DNA of 64,000 nucleotides from an uncultured Spirochaetaceae bacterium (GCA_944390725.1 CALXQU010000005.1:84310-148309), one strand, 5' to 3'. Positions 53,736 to 62,471 are shown, numbered from the stretch's first letter. Translations and numbers: made by a program. Notes: generated from the letters alone by a model not told the origin.

Positions 53736-56396
53736 ATGGCTGAAGTCAATGAACTCTTCCCTGGCCAGCTTGAGCTGCAGGAAATGATCGAGAGGGTCAA
53801 GCGCGCACAGCTCGTCTATGCGAACTTCCCCCAGGAAAAGGTCGATGAGATCTTCCGCGCAGCCGCCATCGCTGCCAACGACGCCAGGATCTGGCTCGCG
53901 CAGGATGCCGTGGCCGAGACCGGAATGGGAATCATCGAGGACAAGGTAATCAAGAACCACTTCTCAGCAGAGTATATATTCCACAAGTACAAGGACGAGA
54001 AGACATGCGGGATCATTGAGGACGATCCCGGATTCGGCATCAAGAAGATCGCGGAGCCCAAGGGCGTCATCTGCGGCATCGTCCCCACGACGAACCCGAC
54101 ATCGACCGCTATCTTCAAGTCGCTCATCGCGCTCAAGACGAGGAACGGCATCATCTTCTCGCCGCATCCGAGGGCAAAGAAGTGCACATGCGACGCAGCA
54201 CGCGTCGTGCTTGAGGCAGCTGTCAAGGCAGGAGCGCCGCAGGACATCATCGGCTTCATCGAGGAGCCTTCGATGGACAAGACCAACTACCTGATGCACA
54301 ACCCGCTGATCAACCTCATCCTCGCCACAGGCGGGCCGGGCATGGTCAAGTCGGCATATTCCTCAGGCAAGCCGGCCATCGGCGTAGGAGCCGGCAACAC
54401 ACCTGCCCTCCTCGACAAGAACTGCAACATCAAGATGGCTGTCGCATCCATCCTCATGTCCAAGACATTCGACAACGGCGTCGTCTGCGCATCGGAGCAG
54501 GCCATCGTCTGCCATAAGGACATCTATGCAGAGGTGAAGAAGGAGCTCAAGGAGCAGGGAGCGCACTTCCTGACCAAGGACGAGCTCAAGCTCCTCGAGC
54601 CGATCATCCTCGACCCGCAGAGGGGCTCCGTCAACCCGAAGATCGTCGGCCAGCCCGCTGCCAAGATCGCGGAGATCGCAGGATTCACCGTCCCGGCGAC
54701 GACGAAGGTCCTCATCGGCGAGGTCAAGAAGATCGCGGCTGACGAGCCATTCGCGCATGAGAAGCTCTCCCCTGTCCTCGGCATGTACTCCTGCGACAAC
54801 TTCGGAGAAGGCTGCGCCATGGCAGCGCATCTCATCGCGCTCGGCGGCTTCGGCCACACATCGGTCCTCTACTGCGACGAGAAGGAGCAGGACAAGATCG
54901 ATACATACGGCAAGACAGTGAAGACCAGCAGGGTCCTCATCAACATGCCTGCATCGCAGGGCGCTATCGGCGATATCTACAACTTCCGTCTTGAGCCGTC
55001 CCTCACGCTCGGCTGCGGCAGCTGGGGCAACAACTCGATTTCCGAGAACGTCGGCCCCAAGCATCTTCTCAACGTCAAGACTGTTGCGGAAAGGAGGGAA
55101 AACATGCTCTGGTTCAAGCTTCCGCCGAAGATCTATTTCAAGTACGGCTGCCTTCCAGTCGCCCTGCAGGAGCTTGAGGGCAAGAAGAGGGCATTCATCG
55201 TCACAGACAGCTTCCTCTTCTCCTCCGGCATGATCGACAAGATCACGGGACCGCTCCAGAGCCTCGGCGTGGAGACAGAGGTATTCCACCAGGTCAAGCC
55301 GGACCCGACGCTCGGCACGATCAATGTCGCCATGCAGCTTGTCAACGCATTCAAGCCGGATGTGATCATCGCAGTCGGCGGCGGCTCCCCGATGGATGCT
55401 GCCAAGATCATGTGGCTGCTCTATGAGCACCCGGAAGTGCAGTTTGAAGGCCTCGCCCTCAGGTTCATGGATATCCGCAAGAGGATCTATGCGTTCCCGA
55501 ACATGGGCAAGAAGGCAGAGCTCGTCTGCATCCCGACCACATCGGGTACAGGCTCCGAGGTCACGCCGTTCGCCATCATCACCGATGAGAAGACCGGCAT
55601 GAAGTGGGCTATCGCGGACTACGCGCTCACGCCTTCGATGGCAATCGTCGACAGCGAGCTCGCCATGGGCCAGCCGAAGGGACTCACCGCATCCTGCGGC
55701 ATCGACGTCCTCACGCATGCCCTGGAGGCCCTCGTCTCCTCGATGAGCACCGACTACACGAACGCGCTCTCGCTCGAGGCGGCCAGGATCATATTCAAGT
55801 ACCTCCCGCAGGCATATGCCGACGGCACGAACAAGAAGGCAAGGGAGAAGGTGCACGATGCCTCCACGATGGCTGGCATGGCATTCTCCAATGCGTTCCT
55901 CGGCCTCTGCCACTCGATGGCCCACAAGCTCGGCGCCGCATTCCACGTACCGCATGGAATGGCCAATGCACTGCTGCTGACGAACGTCATCCGCTTCAAC
56001 GCGAACGACAACCCGACGAAGCAGGCTGCCTTCCCGCAGTATGAGTACCCATCGGTAATCTCAAGGTACGCACGCGCTGCCGACTACATCTCGATGGCAT
56101 GCAACGACACGAAGAACACCGAGTATATCGAGACGACTGCGAAGATGAGCATGGAGGATAAGGTCCAGATCCTCGTGGACGGCATCGAGAAGCTCAAGAA
56201 GGAGCTCAACGTGCCGGCATCCATCCAGGAATGGGGCGTCAGCGAGGAGGAGTTCCTTGCCCAGGTCGACGAGCTTTCCGTGAAGGCATTCGATGACCAG
56301 TGCACAGGCTCCAACCCGCGCTACCCGCTCATCAGCCAGATCAAGCAGCTCTACCTTGACTCGTTCTATGGCAGGCCATGGACCGAGGAGAAGTAA
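53736..56396 (+). CDS. adhE: Bifunctional acetaldehyde-CoA/alcohol dehydrogenase
   Basis: 886 residues, full length. The N-terminal CoA-acylating aldehyde dehydrogenase has the catalytic Cys in NGVVCASEQAIV and GAGNTPALLDKN. The C-terminal iron-type alcohol dehydrogenase has GGGSPMDAAKIMW and the Fe ligands in FLGLCHSMAHKLGAAFHVPH. It reduces acetyl-CoA to ethanol and regenerates NAD during fermentation; the protein family forms spirosomes. Its own strong promoter and terminator make it monocistronic. Confidence 0.97.
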   Translation: MAEVNELFPGQLELQEMIERVKRAQLVYANFPQEKVDEIFRAAAIAANDARIWLAQDAVAETGMGIIEDKVIKNHFSAEYIFHKYKDEKTCGIIEDDPGFGIKKIAEPKGVICGIVPTTNPTSTAIFKSLIALKTRNGIIFSPHPRAKKCTCDAARVVLEAAVKAGAPQDIIGFIEEPSMDKTNYLMHNPLINLILATGGPGMVKSAYSSGKPAIGVGAGNTPALLDKNCNIKMAVASILMSKTFDNGVVCASEQAIVCHKDIYAEVKKELKEQGAHFLTKDELKLLEPIILDPQRGSVNPKIVGQPAAKIAEIAGFTVPATTKVLIGEVKKIAADEPFAHEKLSPVLGMYSCDNFGEGCAMAAHLIALGGFGHTSVLYCDEKEQDKIDTYGKTVKTSRVLINMPASQGAIGDIYNFRLEPSLTLGCGSWGNNSISENVGPKHLLNVKTVAERRENMLWFKLPPKIYFKYGCLPVALQELEGKKRAFIVTDSFLFSSGMIDKITGPLQSLGVETEVFHQVKPDPTLGTINVAMQLVNAFKPDVIIAVGGGSPMDAAKIMWLLYEHPEVQFEGLALRFMDIRKRIYAFPNMGKKAELVCIPTTSGTGSEVTPFAIITDEKTGMKWAIADYALTPSMAIVDSELAMGQPKGLTASCGIDVLTHALEALVSSMSTDYTNALSLEAARIIFKYLPQAYADGTNKKAREKVHDASTMAGMAFSNAFLGLCHSMAHKLGAAFHVPHGMANALLLTNVIRFNANDNPTKQAAFPQYEYPSVISRYARAADYISMACNDTKNTEYIETTAKMSMEDKVQILVDGIEKLKKELNVPASIQEWGVSEEEFLAQVDELSVKAFDDQCTGSNPRYPLISQIKQLYLDSFYGRPWTEEK

Positions 56397-56417
56397 GCTC
56401 CCGCTGAAGGCTTTCCG

Positions 56418-56449
56418 GGGGACTGTCGCAGGGCAGTCCCCTATTCCTT
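56418..56449 (+). terminator. adhE terminator
   Basis: GGGGACTG (56418-56425) pairs with CAGTCCCC (56434-56441), loop 8 nt, followed by TATTCCTT. Confidence 0.7.
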
Positions 56450-56546
56450 GGCTCCTGAAAAGCACCGAATGGGATAGCCATGTATCCATAATCATGCTAA
56501 ATCCTGACATGCACAGTGATTATCCCAGAAGATCAATGCTGGCGCG

Positions 56547-56599
56547 CACGTTTTCATAGCAATCTTTTGAGGCTTTGTGCACGTTTTTATAGCGATCTT
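56547..56599. repeat. Two 33-bp-period repeats downstream of the AAA_14/DUF4143 gene
   Basis: CACGTTTTCATAGCAATCTT (56547-56566) and CACGTTTTTATAGCGATCTT (56580-56599) agree at 18 of 20 positions and are spaced exactly 33 bp. They lie just beyond the stop codon of the ATPase gene, mirroring the array on its other side. Confidence 0.85.
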
Positions 56600-56606
56600 G
56601 CAGTTT

Positions 56607-57947
56607 TCAGAGCAGCTCTGCCATATACAGCGGAAGATGGATGATCCCATCCTTGAGCATGACATCCTTGGTATAGAGGATATATGAGTTGCCTATGACA
56701 GACGGGAAGCGCTTCCTGAATTTATCCAGTGATGAATGGTACCTATAGCTGCTGGATTTGACCTCCACGGGAGCTATCTTCTTCCCTTCGGCAATAAGGA
56801 AATCAATCTCCATGTTGTTCTCACGATGCCGGTTATCGGAACGGGAATAGAAATACAGGCGGGGTCTGTGGAGACGGAACATCTGGGCAACGATATTCTC
56901 CATCAGCATACCCTCGTTGATATTCAGCTTATCGAATAGGATTGCCCGATAAAGCTCGTTGTCGGTATATTTCCCGTCCTGGAAAGCATGCGTCACAAGC
57001 AGCCCCGTATCTGCCATATAGCATTTCTGCGTGGCATTATCGGCACTCAGTGCAAGACCGACATGCGGATCTGTCGCATTGAAGCAGGTATTAACCACCA
57101 TTGCCTCATTAAGCCAGACAAAGGAGTCCTCATAAGTCCGGAAACGTGCCTGCTTGCCCAGGGAGGAGAGCCTGTATTTCTTCTTTTTCCTGGAAAGCTG
57201 TCCCGGGATGCCATCGAATACGGCGAATACCTTGTCCTCATAGCCCTCTGCGAACTTGGCAACATCCTCACGGTAAAGCTTCAGGATCCGCCGCTTAGCA
57301 GCATCTGCCGCCTCAAAGTCCTTGCCGTCCAGGTATGCAAGGACAGCCTGCGGCATACCGCCTACGAGGATATACTGGCGGAAATCATTCATTATCTTGC
57401 GGTGAAGCGCAGCACCGAGCGGCTTCTTCGCTTCGAAGCATTGCCTGATCAGCGGATATGTCGCCTCATCGCCCATCGCCCAGAGGAACTCCTCGAAGTC
57501 CAGGGGGAACATCTCGATATGGTCCTCTTCCGAGGGGATGATGATATCCTGGACATTCTTCTTCAGCCGGATCAGCGAACCTGTCTCCAGATAATCGTAC
57601 CTGCCATCAGCGACAAGGTATTTTATGAGCTGGCGTGCCCGTGGATATTGCTGTACCTCATCAAAGATTATCAGCGACTCGCGTCTATGAAGAACCGTCG
57701 AATAGAAGGCAGACAGCTTTGCGAAGAAGAGGTCCAGGTCCGCACTGTCATTGATGAAAAGGTCAATCACATCCTTCGGAGCCTGTCCGAAGTCAATCAG
57801 GATATAGCTTCTGTATTCTGCCTTGGCAAACTTCTCTGCGATGAAGCTCTTGCCGACACGGCGCGCCCCGTCTATCATCAGGGCAGTCTTGCCATTGCTG
57901 CTTTCCTTCCATCTGACGAGCTCATCATAGATTTTCCTTCTCAGCAT
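56607..57947 (-). CDS. AAA_14/DUF4143 ATPase
   Basis: 446 residues. The N-terminal AAA_14 domain has Walker A MIDGARRVGKSFIAEKF and Walker B SLIIFDEVQQYPRARQL. The C-terminal DUF4143 part holds a PD-(D/E)XK-like nuclease signature: NNMEIDFLIAEG and IAPVEVKSSS (E-D-ExK). Such proteins are numerous in anaerobes, often encoded in many paralogues, with no settled function. GGAGGG lies 8 nt before the ATG. Both ends of the gene abut 33-bp-period repeats, an unusual setting. Confidence 0.9.
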   Translation of the reverse strand: MLRRKIYDELVRWKESSNGKTALMIDGARRVGKSFIAEKFAKAEYRSYILIDFGQAPKDVIDLFINDSADLDLFFAKLSAFYSTVLHRRESLIIFDEVQQYPRARQLIKYLVADGRYDYLETGSLIRLKKNVQDIIIPSEEDHIEMFPLDFEEFLWAMGDEATYPLIRQCFEAKKPLGAALHRKIMNDFRQYILVGGMPQAVLAYLDGKDFEAADAAKRRILKLYREDVAKFAEGYEDKVFAVFDGIPGQLSRKKKKYRLSSLGKQARFRTYEDSFVWLNEAMVVNTCFNATDPHVGLALSADNATQKCYMADTGLLVTHAFQDGKYTDNELYRAILFDKLNINEGMLMENIVAQMFRLHRPRLYFYSRSDNRHRENNMEIDFLIAEGKKIAPVEVKSSSYRYHSSLDKFRKRFPSVIGNSYILYTKDVMLKDGIIHLPLYMAELL

Positions 57948-57998
57948 CCAGGCAGCCCTCCAAAGATGTCATCACCAATCTGATTCTCACCTCTAAAT

Positions 57999-58082
57999 CA
58001 CGAAAAAGCAAGCTGAGAATTCCGGATTATGCACGAAAAAGCAAGCTGAAAACCTCTGATTCTGCACGAAAAAGCAAGCTGA
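57999..58082. repeat. Three 33-bp-period direct repeats upstream of the AAA_14/DUF4143 gene
   Basis: The 18-bp core CACGAAAAAGCAAGCTGA occurs without mismatch at 57999, 58032 and 58065, each separated by 15-bp partly similar spacers ending GATTNTG. The array lies 52-135 bp before the ATPase start codon and just past the end of the NUDIX gene. Confidence 0.95.
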
Positions 58083-58103
58083 GAGGGTATTTGCATGTGC
58101 AGG

Positions 58104-58490
58104 TCAACTGTATTTCAGGACTGCTGGAATGATCTTCAAGTCTGCTGGAAGCCATCTGACAGTATCGACATCATCAGCAGAGAGCCATCTCAGTGAAAGG
58201 TGTTCCCTATCATCAATCGTGCCTTCCACGATATGCGAGGCATACACATCCATCGAAAGATGGAACGCTGGGTAATCATGCTCGACAGTGCAGATGAATC
58301 CATCGACGGCGATAACGACACCAAGCTCTTCCCGTATCTCCCTGATGACAGCTTCCTCCCCTGTCTCATCCTCTTCACGTTTGCCGCCAGGGAATTCCCA
58401 GAAGCCCTTCCATTCACCATATCCACGTTCTGCGGCAAGGAATCTATCACCATCGTAGATAACTGCAGCGCTCACCCTCACGGTCTTCAT
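58104..58490 (-). CDS. NUDIX hydrolase, MutT-like (8-oxo-dGTP diphosphatase type)
   Basis: 128 residues. The Nudix box is GGKREEDETGEEAVIREIREELG (GX5EX7REUXEEXGU), preceded by GFWEFPGG as in MutT. It probably removes oxidised or non-canonical nucleotides. The ATG at 58490 matches the family N-terminus (VRVSAAVIYDGDRFLAAER); an upstream extension of 45 codons is not supported. The mRNA appears leaderless. Confidence 0.92.
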   Translation of the reverse strand: MKTVRVSAAVIYDGDRFLAAERGYGEWKGFWEFPGGKREEDETGEEAVIREIREELGVVIAVDGFICTVEHDYPAFHLSMDVYASHIVEGTIDDREHLSLRWLSADDVDTVRWLPADLKIIPAVLKYS

Positions 58491-58496
58491 AGCGTC

Positions 58497-58525
58497 AGGA
58501 TATTGAAGGACGCGATGGAAGGCAA
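58497..58525 (-). promoter_or_regulatory. NUDIX gene promoter (apparently leaderless)
   Basis: TTGCCT (58525-58520), 17 nt, TATCCT (58502-58497), then 6 nt to the ATG on the minus strand. Confidence 0.45.
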
Positions 58526-58634
58526 TCAGAACCGTTGCATTACCTTCCAATCTAAAACAGGTTATGCATGGATACCACAAGCAGCCTGTCTTATCAGGCA
58601 AAGAAGCCCTATGCCGGTCGTCCAAAGGATAATC

Positions 58635-60947
58635 TTAGCTTGCGTTCTCAATTGCGGTGAGGATTGCTTCTATGGAATCACTTTCCCTCTGCAACACTTC
58701 GTCGGAGACATCTATTGCAGGGAAGAATATGCTAAGGGAACCTTCAAAATGATTGAAATCATTGACAAGTGATTTCTTCGACATAAGCCCTGCTTTCCAT
58801 TCCATTATCTCTTCGGAACGAGACGGATACATAGTCCTTGCTTTTTCCATGGCTTTGCTGCATATGTTCCCGAACAGCATATCAGAACCATCTATTCCGA
58901 ACTTACTGCAGAGGACTTTCTCCGCATACATACGGAGATACATGAAAGAGGCGATATGCTTCAGGGCCTTATTCAGCAGTCCATACTTTCCTGGATTTAG
59001 GATGTCCGGACAGCCGGATATACGCCATTCGCGAATCCGTTTGATTACCTTATCAGATGTCAGCATGGTTCTCCCATGGGGAACATAGCCATTACAAGCT
59101 GATTTTCCGGTTTCCTTCTTAATCCTTCTTGTAATTATCCATTTATAAGCAGCAGAAATATTTACTGATTTAGTAAGGGTTCCATGCATTATCTGCGAAA
59201 GACGTTCAAAGGATTTATCATATCCATGTATTCTGGCAACACCCCTTACAAACGGAACAATTGATATCAGATACATTTCCTCATCGAGTATATCCTCAGG
59301 TAAAAGCTCATCACGCAATGCCTTCATAACGGAAGAGGCATACAGAAGCATATCCTTCTCAGCAACCGAAACAAAGAAGAAGCCATTCTCCGAATGTGCT
59401 CCATTTCCCATGATATACAGAGAGAAGCATCCTTCAATCTGGGCATCAAGCACTCTAAGAAGATCGATGTTGTGCGTGAGTAGGATACAGCGTTGCTTTT
59501 TCTTGTTGCCATTCCTGAGCATGGAAACGATAAGGTATGCGACTTTGTTCTTGTATATCGAGTCAAAGCTCGATATCGGGTCATCAAGGACTATGATGCG
59601 CTTCTTGCTTCTCTTTGCCCTCAGCAGCTCAAACGCAAGGGATATGAAGTTCTGTTCTCCCGTACTCAAAGGAAGATATTTCCTATCCTGTCCCAGAAGA
59701 GCACCTCCATCGAGATAGAGGGCAAGCCGCTTGCCATTGTCCCCGTCAACGACTTTCAGGCTGATATCTTTCCTCATGAGGTCAGCAACGGCCATCCGGA
59801 TGAATTTCTCATCATCTTCGGTAAACTCAACCGTATCATTCGAAATGAGTCCAAGATACTTACGATAGACCCAGTAGAATTCTCTTTCTGTCAGGTTGTC
59901 CTTCTCTTTGATACCATATTCGACTCTGCTGTCGTATAGAACGTTCAATTCATTTATGAATTCATTGCACATACTTTCGTAATATGCACCCAGTTCTTCG
60001 CATACGCCTTCGAATAAGCCAGCATCACCGCTCTCGATAAGAGCATACAATGCAGGCTTGATACCAAAGGGATCGGCATCATCGATAGTTTTGAGAATCC
60101 CTTCTACAATGTTCTTCGTAGTCTTATCAAGGGAACTCATTATATTCTTTCTGGCTTCTGCCTTTCTCTTATAAAGGGCGTCAGGGTCGATTCCTTCTGT
60201 ATCGCATACGATACATGTATGGGAATCGATGAATTTGCCAAGTATCCTCAATGCGTCCGTATGGCGCTCAACATTCCGTATTTCCTCTACATGGGTTACT
60301 TTCGCGATATCCAGCTCGAGGATCTTGTCAACGATTCCATCCTTGCCATAGCCCGCTGTGAAGAATCCAAGCTTTTCCTTGTCATATTCGATTACAGGCT
60401 GTTCTCCCTGTTGAGCAGCCCACCAGCCTAGGTCCGCGAAATCGGAATATTTCTGCTTCTTCCCCTGAGAAGAACGGTTGGCAAGATCCGATACATATTT
60501 ACCGAGCTTCTCATTCCGACGTCCACAGACATCAGCAAAATGATGCCCGGTAAGCTTGATGTTCCTTGCATCTAGGAATTTCCTTAGTTCAAGTCGTATA
60601 GCTTCATATCTCGCATCCAGCCACTGTTCATTATATTTTATGTCCCTGACCTTAGTGCCGACAAAGAACTCACCAGCATCACCTTTGATGATATTCCTTG
60701 AATTCTGGTCCTCAATAACATAGAAAGCGTTTGGATCATCAGTCTTTCCATCGTATTCGAATGAAAGGTTCTTGCCAGCTCCTTCTTCAAGCACGTTTGC
60801 AAGGCTTGTCTTGCCTACCCCATTCGGAGCATATACCACAGCAATGCCATCCTTTGAAAATTCGATGGCATTATCTGAAATGAATAGATTGAAAGATTCT
60901 GCAGGGAATATGTTATCCTTGATGATGCGATGAAAAATAATAGCCAT
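58635..60947 (-). CDS. AAA_13-like ABC/SMC ATPase with a zinc-hook motif (putative defence protein)
   Basis: 770 residues. Walker A is APNGVGKTSLA (about 40-50); a CIVC motif at 245-248 sits at the tip of the central insert like a zinc hook; the ABC signature is LPLSTGEQNF (425-434), Walker B IIVLDDPISSFDS (451 on) and the H-loop LLTHNIDLL. About 270 helical C-terminal residues follow, with no known domain visible. The layout resembles RloC/PrrC-type AAA_13 ATPases of anti-phage systems, but I see no clear anticodon-nuclease triad. AAGGA lies 6 nt before the ATG. Last gene of a four-gene cassette of higher A+T content than its surroundings. Confidence 0.85.
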   Translation of the reverse strand: MAIIFHRIIKDNIFPAESFNLFISDNAIEFSKDGIAVVYAPNGVGKTSLANVLEEGAGKNLSFEYDGKTDDPNAFYVIEDQNSRNIIKGDAGEFFVGTKVRDIKYNEQWLDARYEAIRLELRKFLDARNIKLTGHHFADVCGRRNEKLGKYVSDLANRSSQGKKQKYSDFADLGWWAAQQGEQPVIEYDKEKLGFFTAGYGKDGIVDKILELDIAKVTHVEEIRNVERHTDALRILGKFIDSHTCIVCDTEGIDPDALYKRKAEARKNIMSSLDKTTKNIVEGILKTIDDADPFGIKPALYALIESGDAGLFEGVCEELGAYYESMCNEFINELNVLYDSRVEYGIKEKDNLTEREFYWVYRKYLGLISNDTVEFTEDDEKFIRMAVADLMRKDISLKVVDGDNGKRLALYLDGGALLGQDRKYLPLSTGEQNFISLAFELLRAKRSKKRIIVLDDPISSFDSIYKNKVAYLIVSMLRNGNKKKQRCILLTHNIDLLRVLDAQIEGCFSLYIMGNGAHSENGFFFVSVAEKDMLLYASSVMKALRDELLPEDILDEEMYLISIVPFVRGVARIHGYDKSFERLSQIMHGTLTKSVNISAAYKWIITRRIKKETGKSACNGYVPHGRTMLTSDKVIKRIREWRISGCPDILNPGKYGLLNKALKHIASFMYLRMYAEKVLCSKFGIDGSDMLFGNICSKAMEKARTMYPSRSEEIMEWKAGLMSKKSLVNDFNHFEGSLSIFFPAIDVSDEVLQRESDSIEAILTAIENAS

Positions 60948-60969
60948 TTAGATTCCTTATCTGGATTGG

Positions 60970-61347
60970 TTATCTGATTATTGCTAATTCAGCATCCTCT
61001 GACTGATTTGCCGAAACGGCAATGGTTCCCGGCTTCAGCACAAGGTCATCTCCTGATGCATTGCAGGTCTTGCAAAGAGGAACTATGTACTGTGTCTCAT
61101 CATCGGAATCTGCTTGATAGACATGGGCGCCAACTATATCAATTTCATGTCCCATGCATAGGATATGCCGATAATCACTTTCCTTGCCATCATGTGGACA
61201 ATACAAATTGCTGCATGAATCTTTAGAGGCATCACGATCTGTGTTCGCTACATAGTAAGCAAGCCATGAGCCAAGGTTTTCGGGATATGGGCTACTTTTG
61301 CTTGATCCTTTTACGTTCTTCCATCCATATCTTGATAATACTTTCAT
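60970..61347 (-). CDS. HNH-like zinc protein of the putative defence cassette
   Basis: 125 residues. Cysteine and histidine pairs (CSNLYC at 45-50, ILCMGHE at 62-68, VGAHVY near 72-77, PLCKTCN at 90-96) outline a treble-clef, HNH-type fold; the expected Asp-His is Ala-His (GAH), so nuclease activity is uncertain. The start overlaps the membrane-protein stop as ATGA, and the ATPase follows 22 nt later. HNH proteins paired with ATPases occur in Septu-like defence systems; this one is not a recognisable PtuB. Confidence 0.7.
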   Translation of the reverse strand: MKVLSRYGWKNVKGSSKSSPYPENLGSWLAYYVANTDRDASKDSCSNLYCPHDGKESDYRHILCMGHEIDIVGAHVYQADSDDETQYIVPLCKTCNASGDDLVLKPGTIAVSANQSEDAELAIIR

Positions 61348-62033
61348 TCCTCTACCTCCGAATTATCCTTATCGATTTGTGTTGTCATATATTTAATAGT
61401 CGATCTGCACTCAGAGATAAAATGAATATGAAGGACAAGCCAGATGCCAGACGTCAGAAGCAGACCGAGGATGGCGTATAGCAGTTTGATAATCTTGTTG
61501 ATTACATCGTTGTTTGGACAATGCTTCAATGTAGACAAATCCGGGTTATAGCAATTGCAGAAGAGACAGAACAGGTTCCAGACTGTCATCAGAGCCCAGC
61601 CGATTACAACCGCTGTGATGAATACCCTCGTTATCTTTTGGGTAGAAAAGTTCTGTGGAAAGCCATTCTGCTGGTCCTTAAGATTCCTTGCAGATGCATA
61701 CTTATAGACAAACCATGTTCCGAATTTATCATTCAACCTTGTCTCATACTCCTGGACAAGGCTAATCCAGGACTTAATCCATGCATAATATCCTGAAAGG
61801 GAATACAGCCAGCATATCGCTGTCACATATCCTAGAACAGCAACAAGGCAGGCAAGCCATGAGGATGAATCGTACACATTGTAATAGGCAACAAACAGAG
61901 CACCCGTGAATATCGCATAAAGGTTCGTCCAGGTATTATAGTTCTGATAGTGCTGATCCCTTCCCTCTACAGCCTTCTCATACATCATGAAAATCCTGTC
62001 GAAGTCATTTTGTACAGAATCCCCTTCAGCCAT
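61344..62033 (-). CDS. Four-helix membrane protein of the putative defence cassette
   Basis: 229 residues with predicted membrane helices at about 36-53, 59-84, 135-160 and 183-205, and a soluble N-terminal helix (FDRIFMMYEKAVEGRDQHYQ) before the first. The 50-residue cytoplasmic loop after helix 2 is charged. The plan is reminiscent of SLATT-type or other effector membrane proteins in defence islands, but I cannot assign a family. The gene begins 3 nt after the DUF7662-like gene. Confidence 0.7.
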   Translation of the reverse strand: MAEGDSVQNDFDRIFMMYEKAVEGRDQHYQNYNTWTNLYAIFTGALFVAYYNVYDSSSWLACLVAVLGYVTAICWLYSLSGYYAWIKSWISLVQEYETRLNDKFGTWFVYKYASARNLKDQQNGFPQNFSTQKITRVFITAVVIGWALMTVWNLFCLFCNCYNPDLSTLKHCPNNDVINKIIKLLYAILGLLLTSGIWLVLHIHFISECRSTIKYMTTQIDKDNSEVEE

Positions 62034-62036
62034 TCC

Positions 62037-62279
62037 TCAGCGTTCCTTTATGAATGTGACCATCTGCCTTTCAAGATCTGCATCAGCCCTGAATCCTGCA
62101 TCCGTCCATGCTGATGACTGAGGATGGGTTGCATCATTAGTCGACCACCATTCTGGATATTCATAGGCACTATCGACGAGCTTATCGAGACCGAGAATAT
62201 CAGCAATCTGTCTGAAGCTCAGCGTGACATCATGAGGCTTCATCTTCAGATAATCAAATAACGGGTCATATTTCGACAT
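62037..62279 (-). CDS. DUF7662-like small protein, first gene of the cassette
   Basis: 80 residues: MSKYDPLFDYLKMKPHDVTL, SFRQIADILGLDKL, YPEWWSTNDATHPQSSAW and AGFRADADLERQMVTF. This matches the compact pattern of DUF7662 domains (SKYDPL, then WW and W-GF), which turn up beside nucleases and other mobile or defence genes. GGGGG lies 6 nt before the ATG. Function unknown; it may be a sensor or regulator. Confidence 0.75.
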   Translation of the reverse strand: MSKYDPLFDYLKMKPHDVTLSFRQIADILGLDKLVDSAYEYPEWWSTNDATHPQSSAWTDAGFRADADLERQMVTFIKER

Positions 62280-62299
62280 TGACTTCCCCCTTTGCTATA

Positions 62300-62447
62300 T
62301 TGGGCTCCCATATCAGAGAGCCCAAACATCAATAATCGAAGGATGAGATATTCATCCTGAGGGCAGGGCCCTCATAGGAATACACATCATATGCATTCCT
62401 ATCAGAACCCCGAAGAGAATATCGGGCTCCCCATCGCTGAAGAGCCC
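62300..62447. repeat. Run of five small inverted repeats between HTH gene and cassette
   Basis: TTGGGCTC/GAGCCCAA (62300-62325), AGGATGA/TCATCCT (62340-62358), GAGGGC/GCCCTC (62359-62373), ATAGGAAT/ATTCCTAT (62374-62402) and GGGCTC/GAGCCC (62424-62447) follow one another in under 150 bp. The first and last share sequence around the stem (GGGCTCCC...GAGCCCAA, then CAT). The first covers promoter-like elements of the cassette (TTGGGC, CAATAT on the minus strand). Confidence 0.75.
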
Positions 62448-62471
62448 AAGCATTGATATCCCTGTAGGATC

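Noticed and set aside
54363..55955. A 530-codon open frame opposite adhE
   Set aside because: The sense strand encodes an intact AdhE; the antisense translation is rich in Arg/Glu/Asp/Leu without recognisable domains.
57999..58082. The regularly spaced repeats considered as a CRISPR array
   Set aside because: Only three 18-bp copies with 15-bp spacers that resemble one another; CRISPR repeats and spacers are longer and no cas genes are present. A related two-copy array on the other side of the gene also argues against it.
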